Of a stretch of 64,000 nt of DNA, positions 25,585 through 34,507 are shown in pieces (position 1 is the stretch's first letter; each line of letters begins with the position of its first letter). Position numbers and translations under genes: made by a program. The stretch covers positions 1,493,657 through 1,557,656 of the forward strand of contig NZ_LR130817.1 of the NCBI RefSeq assembly GCF_900626145.1. The letters are read 5' to 3'. The notes below the pieces were generated by a model. It ran no database searches. It had not been told where the DNA came from and worked only from the letters and a program-made list of their open reading frames with translations. The DNA is from Intestinimonas timonensis (lineage in GTDB: Bacteria; Bacillota; Clostridia; Oscillospirales; Oscillospiraceae).

Positions 25585-26283
25585 TCACGCCTTCTCCATC
25601 TTGTAGCCCAGCCCCCACACCACCTTGATGTACCGGGGGTTGGCCGGATCGATCTCCAGCTTTTCCCGCAGGTGCCGGATGTGCACCGCCACCGTATTCT
25701 CCGAGCCCAGGGAGGGGTCGTTCCACACCCGCTCATAAATCTGGCTGGTGGAAAAGACCCGCCCCGGGTGCTTCATCAGGAGCAGCAGAATGTTGTACTC
25801 AATGGGGGTCAGGTTGACACCCTCTCCGTCCACTGTCACGGATTTGGCCCCGTCGTCGATGGCGATGCCTCCATTGCGGAGGACCTGGGGGGCGTCCTCC
25901 GCCTTCTGCTGGCCGCCCAGGGTAGTGTACCGCCGCAGCTGGCTCTTTACCCGGGCCAGCACCTCAATGGGGTTAAAGGGCTTGGTCACATAGTCGTCTG
26001 CCCCGATGTTCAGCCCCAGGATCTTGTCGGCGTCCTCGCTCTTGGCGGTGAGGAAGATGATGGGGATGTTCTCCGTCTCCCGCAGCTTGGCGGTGGCCCG
26101 GATACCGTCCATCTCCGGCATCATGATATCCATGAGGATGAGGTGGATCTCGTGTTCCTTCACCACTTTCAGAGCCTCGATCCCGTTGTAGGCATGGTAG
26201 GTCTGATAGCCGTCGCTGGTAAGGTAAATGTCCAGGGCCGAGACGATATCCCGGTCGTCGTCACAGATCAGAATATGATACAA
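25585..26283 (-). CDS. OmpR/PhoB-family response regulator
   Basis: A 232-residue regulator. The receiver has the acidic DDD pair near residue 8, the phospho-acceptor in LILMDIMMPEMDG, Thr in IFLTAKS and Lys in VTKPFNP. The C-terminal winged helix carries SENTVAVHIRHLREKLE and ends VWGLGYKMEKA. It is the first gene of a two-gene operon with the sensor kinase. Targets cannot be inferred, though trxB and lctP are adjacent. Confidence 0.93.
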   Translation of the reverse strand: MYHILICDDDRDIVSALDIYLTSDGYQTYHAYNGIEALKVVKEHEIHLILMDIMMPEMDGIRATAKLRETENIPIIFLTAKSEDADKILGLNIGADDYVTKPFNPIEVLARVKSQLRRYTTLGGQQKAEDAPQVLRNGGIAIDDGAKSVTVDGEGVNLTPIEYNILLLLMKHPGRVFSTSQIYERVWNDPSLGSENTVAVHIRHLREKLEIDPANPRYIKVVWGLGYKMEKA

Positions 26284-26437
26284 AAGGGCTCACTCCTCCG
26301 CTTTCATGGTCAGAATAACACGGCTTTTTTAAGGTCCGGCAGGCAAGTTTCTTAAGAAGTCATTAAAATGCCGCCCACCGCTTCTGTGAGCAGTATACCA
26401 TGTCCCACAGCCCCTTGGCAACGGCGTCCGCCTGCAG

Positions 26438-26476
26438 AAAAAACCCCCGCGCCGCTCAAACGGCGCGGGGGTTTTT
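26438..26476 (-). terminator. Terminator after lctP
   Basis: AAAAACCCCCGCGCCG pairs with CGGCGCGGGGGTTTTT around CTCAAA. Confidence 0.9.
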
Positions 26477-26497
26477 CGGAGATAGGACAGACTGGAA

Positions 26498-28063
26498 TCA
26501 GACGCCCAGGATGGGAACCACGATACCGCCCAGGAGACCCACGATCAGGCAGGCGATGACCAGCTCCAGGAGCGCCCACTTGATGATGCCGCCCAGGAGC
26601 TTGGAATCCTGACCCACCAGACCCACGGCCGCAGCGGCGGTGGCGATGCACTGGGGGGAGAGGATCTTGCCGATACCGGCGCCGGTAGAGTTGGCGGCGG
26701 CCAGCCAGAAGGGAGAGGTACCAATCTGCTCGGCGGCGGCGGTCTGCAGGCTGCCCAGCAGCACCTCGGTGCTGGTACCACTGCCGGTGATGAAGGCGCC
26801 CAGAGCCGCGATGATGGGAGCCACGAAGGGATAGAAGTTACCGGTGATGGACACGAAGAAGACAGCCATATCGTTGATCATGCCGCAGTAGGTCATGATC
26901 TTGGCCACCGCCAGCACCGACATAATGGTGATAATGGTCTTGGACATCTGCTTCACGGTGGCAACCAGAGTGTCGATCATCATCTTAGGCGTAGCCTTCT
27001 GAACGAAGCCGCCGATGATGGCCGCCACGAAGATCCAGATGCCGGGGGTGTTGATCCAGCTGAAGGAGGCATTGCCGGCATTGGCGGAGGTGCTGATTTT
27101 GATGGAGCTGGAGAACACAGCCAGGGCGTTGTTAATGGGGGGAACCAGCTTGGAGGTGACCAGCAGCAGAACAAAAATGAGGATAAAGGGCAGCCAGGAC
27201 ACCAGAGCCTTATGCCCGTCAATGGCCTGAGCATTGGTGTTGCCGGCGCTCATGTTGTACTCAGCGGGAACTTCCTTCCCCTTCCGGGCACGAGCCATGA
27301 AGATGGTGCAGCCTAGGCTGACCACGCAGCCCACGATGACGGCCAGCTCAGGACCGGTGAACTTGGCCACGATGAGCTGAGGCACCACGAAGGAGACACC
27401 GGAGACCAGGGTGATACCCACCATGCCCTTCAGGGCCTTGACGCCGCCGCCGCCCACGATGACCATGAGGAAGGGCACCAGGATCATGAAGGGAATCATC
27501 TGCACCACAGTGGTGAAGGCCAGGGGCACGGGATCAAGGCCGGTCACGTTGGCCAGGGTCACAGTGGGGATACCCACGGAACCAAAGGCGGTGGGGAAGG
27601 CGTTGGCGAGCATGCACACCAGGCAGGCGGTGATGGGGTTCATGCCCATGCCGGCCAGCATGCTGGCGGGGATGGCGATGGCGGTACCGAAGCCGGCCAT
27701 ACCCTCCATGAAGCCGCCGAAGCACCAGCCGATGAGGAGCACCAGCACACGCTTATCGGCAGAAACGCCGGTGAGCATCTGCTTGATAACGTCCATGGCG
27801 CCCGTCTTCAAAGACAGATTATAAGTAAAGATAGCGGCGATGATGACCAGGATGATGGGCCACAGCGCGGAAGCAAAGCCCTCCAGCGCAGAGGTGGCGC
27901 AGTCCACAGCCGGCATCTTCCACAGGAACAGGGACTCCACAATAGTGATGATCAGAGCGCCCACACAAGCCTTGTGGCCGGCCATCTTCAGCCCGGTCAG
28001 TGCCACGATCAGCCAGATGATGGGCAGCAGCGACAACACACCTTTTAGTACGATCTCTCCCAC
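26498..28063 (-). CDS. lctP: L-lactate permease family transporter
   Basis: A 521-residue LctP protein with 12 or more membrane helices. Family marks include FGGFMEGMAGFGTAIAIPASML in the first half and GAFITGSGTSTEVLLGSLQ in the second. It moves lactate, and perhaps glycolate, with protons. It is divergent from the lactate racemase gene, and palindromes of the LldR/FadR type lie in between, so uptake and use are probably co-regulated. Confidence 0.92.
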   Translation of the reverse strand: MGEIVLKGVLSLLPIIWLIVALTGLKMAGHKACVGALIITIVESLFLWKMPAVDCATSALEGFASALWPIILVIIAAIFTYNLSLKTGAMDVIKQMLTGVSADKRVLVLLIGWCFGGFMEGMAGFGTAIAIPASMLAGMGMNPITACLVCMLANAFPTAFGSVGIPTVTLANVTGLDPVPLAFTTVVQMIPFMILVPFLMVIVGGGGVKALKGMVGITLVSGVSFVVPQLIVAKFTGPELAVIVGCVVSLGCTIFMARARKGKEVPAEYNMSAGNTNAQAIDGHKALVSWLPFILIFVLLLVTSKLVPPINNALAVFSSSIKISTSANAGNASFSWINTPGIWIFVAAIIGGFVQKATPKMMIDTLVATVKQMSKTIITIMSVLAVAKIMTYCGMINDMAVFFVSITGNFYPFVAPIIAALGAFITGSGTSTEVLLGSLQTAAAEQIGTSPFWLAAANSTGAGIGKILSPQCIATAAAAVGLVGQDSKLLGGIIKWALLELVIACLIVGLLGGIVVPILGV

Positions 28064-28089
28064 AACTTATCACTCCTCTTTCCGGCAGC

Positions 28090-28104
28090 ATTGGTGCTAC
28101 CAAT
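28090..28104. promoter_or_regulatory. FadR/LldR-type operator 1
   Basis: ATTGGT-GCT-ACCAAT is a perfect palindrome of the type bound by GntR regulators of the FadR subfamily (PdhR, LldR). It lies 27 bp upstream of the lctP start. Confidence 0.7.
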
Positions 28105-28150
28105 TTTGCGTGCTCAACCTCATTTTTGCCTGTTAGCCAGGTGTTTTTTC

Positions 28151-28165
28151 ATTGGTTCCACCAAT
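28151..28165. promoter_or_regulatory. FadR/LldR-type operator 2
   Basis: ATTGGT-TCC-ACCAAT, a perfect palindrome of the same class as operator 1 and 61 bp away from it, about six helical turns. Confidence 0.7.
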
Positions 28166-28344
28166 TTTCATAGTTATTTTAGCTCTTTGTAAGCACATTG
28201 TCCAGAGCATTTTTGCCCAAGACCTCATTTTCCTACAAAGTGCCGAATATTGGTAGTGCAAATTGTGCGGAATGGAGAATCGTTAGAAAATTGTTTAAAA
28301 AGCCTTGCATCTCAGCGGTATTGTGCTAAACTTATATGCAGGAA

Positions 28345-28381
28345 ATAGGTAGGACCAATTAAGAAAGTTGGTTTTACCGTG
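28345..28381. promoter_or_regulatory. FadR/LldR-type operators 3 and 4 (imperfect)
   Basis: ATAGGT-AGG-ACCAAT (28345-28359) and GTTGGT-TTT-ACCGTG (28367-28381) are imperfect versions of the same palindrome, placed 44-80 bp before larA. Another half-match, ATTGGTAGTGCAAAT, lies near 28247. Confidence 0.6.
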
Positions 28382-28424
28382 TTGCGGTGCTCAGCGCATC
28401 GAAATTTGAAATGGAGGGATCAAC

Positions 28425-29693
28425 ATGCGAATCCCCTTTGGCACCACCGGTCTGGAGCTCAGCCGGGATGTGACCGGGGCAGAAGTCCTGGAGTCCGCCA
28501 TCGGGACCCTGAAGGCTGAAGGCAGCGAGGATGACATCGTCAAAAAGGCGATGGCCAATCCCATCGGCTCGGCCAAACTCTCCGAGCTGGCCAAGGGCAA
28601 GAAGACCGCCACCATCATTATCAGCGATCACACCCGCCCGGTGCCCAGCAAGCACATCCTCCCCTTCATGCTCGCCGAGCTGCGGGAGGGCAACCCCGAC
28701 ATCGACATCACTCTGCTCATCGCCACTGGCTTCCACCGCCCCACCACTCATGAGGAGCTGGTGAACAAGGTCGGCGAGAAGATCGCCAACGAGGAAAAGT
28801 TCGTCTGCCACGACAGCCGCAACCCCGACACCAACGTGGAGATCGGCGTCCTCCCCTCCGGCGCCAAGCTGGTCATCGACAAGGTGGCCGCTGAGACCGA
28901 TCTGCTGGTGGCCGAGGGCTTCATTGAGCCCCACTTCTTCGCCGGCTTCTCCGGCGGCCGCAAGAGCGTGCTCCCCGGCGTGTGCGACCAGGTCACCGTG
29001 CTGGGCAACCACTGCTCCAAGTTCATTGATTCCCCCTGCGCCCGCACCGGCATTCTGGAGGGCAACCCCCTCCACAACGACATGGTCGCTGCCGCCAAGC
29101 TGGCCAAGCTGCAGTACATCGTCAACGTGGTGATCGACGAAGAGAAGCACGTTGCCGCTGCCTTTGCCGGCGATCCCTTCCAGGCCCATGAGACCGGCTG
29201 CGCCTTTCTGAAGGGCTACTGCCGCGTCAAGCCTGAGAAGAAGGGTGATATCGTCATCACCTCCAATGGCGGCGCTCCCCTGGATCAGAACATGTATCAG
29301 TCCGTGAAGGGCCTGACCGCCGCCGAGGCGGCCGCCGCTCCCGGCGCCGTGCTCATCATCTCCACCCGCTGCAACGACGGCACCGGCGGTGACAGCTTCT
29401 ATCACGCCCTGGCCGACTGCGACACCCTGGAGCACCTGATGGAGCGCATCTTGGCCACCCCCATGGACAAGACCGATCCCGACCAGTGGGAGTACCAGAT
29501 CCTCTGCCGTATGATGCTCAAGCACCGCATCATCTTCGTCTCCGAGCCCGCCATGCAGAAGACCATCGAGGAGATGAAGCTGGAGTACGCCCCCGATCTG
29601 GACACCGCTCTGGATCGTGCTCGCGAAGCCAAGGGTAAGGATGCCCACCTGGTCATCATCCCCAACGGCATTTCCGTCATCGTAGAGCCCTGA
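28425..29693 (+). CDS. larA: LarA-type nickel-dependent lactate racemase
   Basis: A 422-residue LarA-family protein. DHTRPVPSKHILPF, ATGFHRPTTHEE (catalytic His108 position) and PHFFAGFSGGRKSVLPG (His174 and Lys184 positions) are all kept, as needed for the nickel-pincer cofactor. It interconverts L- and D-lactate or a related 2-hydroxyacid. The cofactor-making LarB, LarC and LarE are not in this window. TGGAGGG precedes the ATG. It is followed by a D-lactate-type dehydrogenase, making sense as uptake-racemase-oxidation. Confidence 0.87.
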   Translation: MRIPFGTTGLELSRDVTGAEVLESAIGTLKAEGSEDDIVKKAMANPIGSAKLSELAKGKKTATIIISDHTRPVPSKHILPFMLAELREGNPDIDITLLIATGFHRPTTHEELVNKVGEKIANEEKFVCHDSRNPDTNVEIGVLPSGAKLVIDKVAAETDLLVAEGFIEPHFFAGFSGGRKSVLPGVCDQVTVLGNHCSKFIDSPCARTGILEGNPLHNDMVAAAKLAKLQYIVNVVIDEEKHVAAAFAGDPFQAHETGCAFLKGYCRVKPEKKGDIVITSNGGAPLDQNMYQSVKGLTAAEAAAAPGAVLIISTRCNDGTGGDSFYHALADCDTLEHLMERILATPMDKTDPDQWEYQILCRMMLKHRIIFVSEPAMQKTIEEMKLEYAPDLDTALDRAREAKGKDAHLVIIPNGISVIVEP

Positions 29694-29754
29694 AGATAAC
29701 CACTTCATAGAGATACATATTAACATCCTGAAAGATTTTAGGAGGTAAATGATC

Positions 29755-31175
29755 ATGGCTCAGTACAATCAGCTCACGCCCGAAATCATTGAGAAGATCA
29801 AGGCCGTCGCCCCCGAGCGCGTCTACGTTGGCGCCGACGTCAACGCCGACTACGCCCGCGATGAGATGCCCATCTATGGCACCCGGATGCCCGATGTGGC
29901 CATCGATGTCATGAGCACAGAGGAAGTCTCCGCCGTCATGAAGATCTGCAACGAGAACCACATCCCCGTCACCTGCCGTGGCGCCGGCACTGGCCTGGCC
30001 GGCGCCTGCACCCCCATCGCCGGCGGCGTTGTCATCTGCACCACCAAGATGAAGCAGATCCTGGGCTACGACACCGATAACTTCGTGGTCCGTGTGCAGC
30101 CCGGCGTGCTGCTCAACGACCTGGCCGAGGACGCCTTGAAGCAGGGTCTCCTGTATCCCCCCGATCCCGGTGAGAAGTTCGCCACCCTGGGCGGCAACGT
30201 CTCCACCAACGCCGGCGGCATGCGCGCCGTGAAGTACGGCGCCACCCGCGACTACGTGTCCGCCATGACCGTGGTCCTCCCCTCCGGTGAGATCGTCCAC
30301 TTCGGCTCCAACGTGTCCAAGACCTCTTCCGGCTACTCCCTGCTGAACCTGATGATCGGCTCCGAGGGTACCCTTGGCATCATCACCGAGCTCACCCTGA
30401 AGCTCATCCCCGCTCCCAAGGTCACCGTCAGCCTGATCGTCCCCTACGAGAACCTGGACGAGGCCATTGCCACCGTGCCCAAGTTCAAGAAGAACCACAT
30501 GAATCCTCAGGCTCTGGAGTTCTTCGAGAGAGAGATCCTTATCTCCTCCGAGGAGTATCTGGGCAAGGCCGTGTTCCCCCGCAACGTGGGCGGTACCGAC
30601 GTAGGTGCCTACCTGCTGGTGACCTTCGACGGCAACACCCAGGACGAGATCGACGCCATCGTGGAGCAGGCTGCTGAGCTGGTCCTTGAGGCCGGCGCTA
30701 TGGACGTGCTGGTGGCCGACACCCCCGCCAAGATGAAGGACGCCTGGGCTGCCCGTTCCTCCTTCCTCGAGGGCATCGAGGAGCAGACCAAGCTGCTGGA
30801 CGAGTGCGACGTGGTCGTCCCCGTGAGCCGCATCGCCGACTTCGTGGGCTATTTCAAGAGCATCGAGCCCAACTATGGCTTCAAGGTCAAGAGCTTCGGC
30901 CACGCCGGCGACGGCAACCTGCACATCTACACCTGCGCCAACGACATGGAGCTGGATGAGTTCAAGAAGCAGGTCGACGACTTCATGACCCACATCTATG
31001 ACAAGGCCACCGAGATGGGCGGTCTGGTCTCCGGCGAGCACGGCATCGGCATGGGCAGATCGATTACCTGGCCCGCAGTGTGGGCGAGACCAACATGAAG
31101 CTGATGGAAGAGATCAAGAAGGTCTTCGACCCCAACCTGATCCTCAACCCCGGCAAGGTCTGCTACAAGCTGTAA
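29755..31175 (+). pseudogene. lctD: FAD-linked D-lactate/glycolate dehydrogenase, C-terminal frameshift
   Basis: A GlcD/LctD-type flavoenzyme with the FAD-binding PP-loop CRGAGTGLAGACTPI, NVSTNAGGMRAVKYG and the C-terminal FGHAGDGNLHIYTC and SGEHGIGMG motifs. Near 31056 one A is missing from an expected GGC-AAG-ATC. The frame given ends early at 31098, whereas another frame continues KIDYLARSVGETN to the stop at 31175. Start is ATG 29755, 8 nt after AGGAGG. Related enzymes pair with EtfAB to oxidise lactate by electron confurcation; EtfAB is not in this window. Confidence 0.87.
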
Positions 31176-31196
31176 GCATTTCATTTCTGTTTCCTG

Positions 31197-31278
31197 GAGG
31201 GGCGGTCCATTTTGGGCCGCCCCTCCCTATATGAACAAGGGGACGCTCCGGATGTACCGGAGCGTCCCCTTGCTTTTT
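31197..31278 (+). terminator. Two stacked terminator hairpins after lctD
   Basis: GGAGGGGCGG/CCGCCCCTCC (31197-31227) and CAAGGGGACGCTCCG/CGGAGCGTCCCCTTG (31236-31272) with TTTTT after the second. Confidence 0.85.
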
Positions 31279-31301
31279 CCGTGTCTGCCCAATCGGACAG
31301 T

Positions 31302-32628
31302 TTAATAGTGGTATTTCTTCCGCTTTCCCACCAGGAAGGCAACGGTCACCGCCACGGCCAGCAACTCTGCCGCCGCAGTGGCCGCCCAGATGCCGTCCAG
31401 GCCCCAGAGCAGGGGGAGCAGCAGCACCGCCACCACCTGAAAGACCAGGGTCCTCATAAAAGAGATGAGTGCGGAGACCAGACCGTCGTTCAGCGCGGTG
31501 AAGAAGGAAGAGCCGAAAATGGCCAGTCCCGAGAAGAGGAAGGAAAAGGAGTAGAGCCGGAACTCCCGCAGTGTGAGGGCCAGAAGGGCCTGGTCATATC
31601 CCACAAACAATCGTGATAACGGCAGTGCCAGCAGCTCTGCCGCGGCGAACATGAGCAGAGCGAAAACGCCTACGATGCCCAGGCTCCGCCGCAGGAGTCC
31701 CCGGAGCTCTTCGTAGTGTCCCGCTCCGTCGTGATAGCTGATCACTGGTGCCGTTCCCACGGAATAGCCCAGGAAGGCCGCCTGAAAAATGAGGCTGACG
31801 TACATCAGAACGCCATAGGCGGCAATGCCATCCTCACCGGCGTAGCGCAGGAGCTGGAAGTTGTAGAGCATCCCCACCACAGACATGGAGATGTTGGACA
31901 AAAACTCGGAGGAGCCGTTGGTACAGGCCTTGCGCAGCGCCCGCCAGTCCACCCCCGCCCGGGTCAGGCGGAGCAGGCTCCGATTGGGGCGGCTGAAGTA
32001 GAGCAGCGGCAGCAAGCCCGCCCACACACTGACTCACAGCGGTGGCGGCCGCCGCTCCCTCCAGTCCCCAGGATAGCCCCACCACAAACAGAGCGTCCAG
32101 CACCACATTGGTCATCCCCGCCGCCACCGTCACAGCCAGGCCCAGCTTGGGCTTTTCCGCCGTGGCAAACAGGCACTGGAACTCATACTGGAGAACGTAG
32201 GCAGGGATGGCCAGCAGGATGATGCGCCCATAGGTCACACTGTCCGCCAGCATCTCCCCCTCCGCCCCCAGCAGGGCGGCCACGGGCACCAGAAGCAGTT
32301 GACCCAGAATGGCCAGCCCCACGCCGCAAAGGGCGGAAACCCACACCAGCATGGAAAAGATCCGGTTGGCTTTTCCCCGGTCCCCCTCCCCCAGGGTCTT
32401 GGCGATCAGGGCGCCGCCGCCGGTGCCGAACATGAATCCCACGCACCCCAGAACCAGCAGGAACGGCATAATGAAGTTGACAGCCGCAAAGGGGGTCTTG
32501 CCCACATAGTTGGAGACAAAAAAGCCATCCACCACACCGTAGATGGAAGTGAACACCAGCATTACAATGGATGGGAAGGTAAAACGCAGCAGGCGCCGGC
32601 AGGTAAAGTGGTCGGAAAGCCGGGTCAT
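31302..32628 (-). pseudogene. MATE family efflux protein with one frameshift
   Basis: The first frame starts at ATG 32628 (MTRLSDHFTCRRLLRFTFPS) and gives the first six or so helices of a MATE multidrug/sodium antiporter (TSIYGVVDGFFVSNYVG, FMFGTGGGALIAKTLGEGD). At about 32017-32023 the frame shifts by one base, probably an extra G in a G-run, and the rest (GLLPLLYFSRPNRSLL to the end at 31302) continues in another frame. Its start overlaps the MarR-type regulator stop (ATGA). It is either decayed or a sequencing error. Confidence 0.85.
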
Positions 32629-33086
32629 ACGTTCCACTCCCTCGCCTTCCGTCCCCGCAGCTCCTCCACCCGCGCCCGCATGTCCACCAGGAAGCGCTCC
32701 GTCAGGGCCACATACTGCTCCACTTCCTCCGCAGTCCAGGTGTCCAGAATCTCGTTCTCCATCCGGATGATTTCCTGGGCGGTACCGGCGGCATAGGCCT
32801 CCCCCGCCGCCGTCAGACAGACCCGCTTGGCCTTGCCGTCCACCGCCTCCAGATAAATCATCCCCTCCTTCTCCAGCTTCCGCACCGCCGAGTTCACCGT
32901 CTGCTTGCTCAGCCCGCACTGCCGGCAGATCTCATGGAGCAGGCAGCGTCCGCCGCTGACGCAGATGGTATAGAGGATCTGGGACACGCTGTCCGACATG
33001 CCCAGCAGCAGCGAGGCGTCATGATAGACGCCCTCCAGCTCCCCCAGCAGGTGATTATACCGCTTGATGGCGGCATTTCTTTCCAT
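32625..33086 (-). CDS. MarR-family transcriptional regulator
   Basis: A 153-residue MarR-fold protein with winged-helix segment HEICRQCGLSKQTVNSAVRKLEKEG and wing KAKRVCLTAAGEAYA. It precedes and overlaps the MATE gene, so it probably represses its own operon in the absence of an effector. A large inverted repeat lies 19 bp upstream of its start. Confidence 0.9.
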   Translation of the reverse strand: MERNAAIKRYNHLLGELEGVYHDASLLLGMSDSVSQILYTICVSGGRCLLHEICRQCGLSKQTVNSAVRKLEKEGMIYLEAVDGKAKRVCLTAAGEAYAAGTAQEIIRMENEILDTWTAEEVEQYVALTERFLVDMRARVEELRGRKAREWNV

Positions 33087-33104
33087 GCCTCTTCCCCCTT
33101 ATCG

Positions 33105-33144
33105 TCCGAAATCGTACTATACGGTATAATAGTATGATTTCGGA
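33105..33144. promoter_or_regulatory. 40-bp inverted repeat, probable MarR operator
   Basis: CCGAAATC-TACTAT is mirrored by ATAGTA-GATTTCGG around a short centre containing TATAAT-like sequence. It spans the presumed promoter of the MarR-MATE operon, a normal place for an autoregulatory site. Confidence 0.7.
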
Positions 33145-33192
33145 CCATTGTCAACCACTTTCTTGGACACGACCGCAGCGGCAGCAGAAAAC

Positions 33193-33212
33193 AAAAAAAG
33201 GCCGGCCGCTGC
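33193..33212. terminator. Arm of a terminator split by IS3 copy 2
   Basis: AAAAGGCCGGCCGCTGC pairs perfectly with GCAGCGGCCGGCCTTTT at 34488-34504. Without the IS the loop would be GAGA. It would serve the molybdenum hydroxylase operon. Confidence 0.8.
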
Positions 33213-33295
33213 GAGTGAACAGCTCCAGTAAAACCGGACAATAGACAAAAGGCCCCCTAATGTAGGAAAATAAAGCTACATTAGGGGGTCTTGCT

Positions 33296-33568
33296 ATGTC
33301 CGGAAAAAAAGGGATGAAAAAGTATCCGGTAGGGATACGAGAAGAAGTGGTGTCACGAATCCGTGGAGGAGAAAGCCAGCGTGCTTTATGTCGGGAGTAT
33401 GGGATCAGCCGGTGGGCTATTCAGTGCTGGCTAAAGGAGCCTGTCCTTCCAAAAGCGCGGGGGCGTAAACCCGCAAAAACACTGGCGGAGTACAAGTATG
33501 AGAACAAACGGCTAAAGATGGAAAACGAGCTGTTGCGGGATTTTCTGCGCTCCACAGGAAGGAAGTGA
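33296..33568 (+). CDS. IS3 OrfA (copy 2)
   Basis: A 90-residue HTH protein (GESQRALCREYGISRWAIQC) with a C-terminal zipper-like helix NKRLKMENELLRDFLRSTG. It overlaps orfB by GTGA. Confidence 0.9.
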   Translation: MSGKKGMKKYPVGIREEVVSRIRGGESQRALCREYGISRWAIQCWLKEPVLPKARGRKPAKTLAEYKYENKRLKMENELLRDFLRSTGRK

Positions 33569-34422
33569 GGCCAAGGGCAAAATACGCAGTAATCTACCGG
33601 CACAGAAACGAATATCCGGTAACCGTTATGTGTCGCTTCTTTCAGGTATCCCGCAGCGGATACTATGATTTCGTCCATCGTTTGGGCAGGCCGGAGAAAG
33701 ACGCGGCCCTTGCAGAAATCATCGCGGAACAGCGAGAGCGCAGCTTTCGTACGTATGGCTACCGCAGAATGTGGCTGGTGCTGAAGAAGCGAGGCATCCA
33801 CCGTAATCCCAAGACCATCCTGCGTATCATGGAGAAATATGGTTTGCTTGCGGAGATCCGGAGACGCAGAAAATGGCAGCAGATGGGGCAGCAAGTCCAC
33901 AAGTACAAGAATCTGCTGAATAGGGAGTTTTATGCGAACAGGCCCAACAGCAAATGGGTGACGGACATCTCCTACATCCACACCAAGCAGGGCGTATTGT
34001 ACCTGTCCATGATCCGGGACCTTTACGACAACAGCATTGTTGCCTACAAGACCGGCACAAAGCAGACAGTCAACCTGGTGCTGGACACCATTCGCCTGGC
34101 CATGCGCAAGGAGAAAAAGAGGGCCGCTGCGGAGTTGCAGCTCCACAGCGACCAGGGGTTCCAGTACACCTCGCAAGCATACTTCGACCTGACAAAATCT
34201 TATGGCATTACGCCTTCCATGTCAAGACGCGGAAACTGTTACGACAACGCTATGGCGGAAAATTTCTTTTCCATCCTCAAGACAGAGTGTATCTACCGCC
34301 ATAAACCGGCCTCATTCTGTGAGGCCAATGAGATGATTGACCGCTATATCAATTTTTACAACCACGAGCGCATCCAGCTAAAAACTGGAGTGGCGCCGCT
34401 CACGCTGCACCACTCCGCTTAA
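33565..34422 (+). CDS. IS3 transposase OrfB (copy 2)
   Basis: A 285-residue DDE integrase with FFQVSRSGYYDFVHR, WVTDISYIHT, LHSDQGFQYTS and NAMAENFFSILKTE. Full length and without visible defects. Confidence 0.93.
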   Translation: MRPRAKYAVIYRHRNEYPVTVMCRFFQVSRSGYYDFVHRLGRPEKDAALAEIIAEQRERSFRTYGYRRMWLVLKKRGIHRNPKTILRIMEKYGLLAEIRRRRKWQQMGQQVHKYKNLLNREFYANRPNSKWVTDISYIHTKQGVLYLSMIRDLYDNSIVAYKTGTKQTVNLVLDTIRLAMRKEKKRAAAELQLHSDQGFQYTSQAYFDLTKSYGITPSMSRRGNCYDNAMAENFFSILKTECIYRHKPASFCEANEMIDRYINFYNHERIQLKTGVAPLTLHHSA

Positions 34423-34507
34423 AACTTCATATTTCCCTACATTGAGGCCTTTTTGTGCTGTCCGCACAATTTGGGGCGGTTCAGAGAGCAGCGGCCGGCC
34501 TTTTCAT

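Larger units (their letters stand above)
33216..34483 (+). mobile_element. IS3-family insertion sequence, copy 2
   Basis: A 1268-bp element with ends TGAAC...GTTCA related to copy 1 and a 3-bp GAG repeat on both sides. The orfA and orfB products differ clearly from copy 1, so this is a sister element, not a recent duplicate. It keeps the hairpin CCCCCTAATGTA/TACATTAGGGGG just before orfA. Confidence 0.9.
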
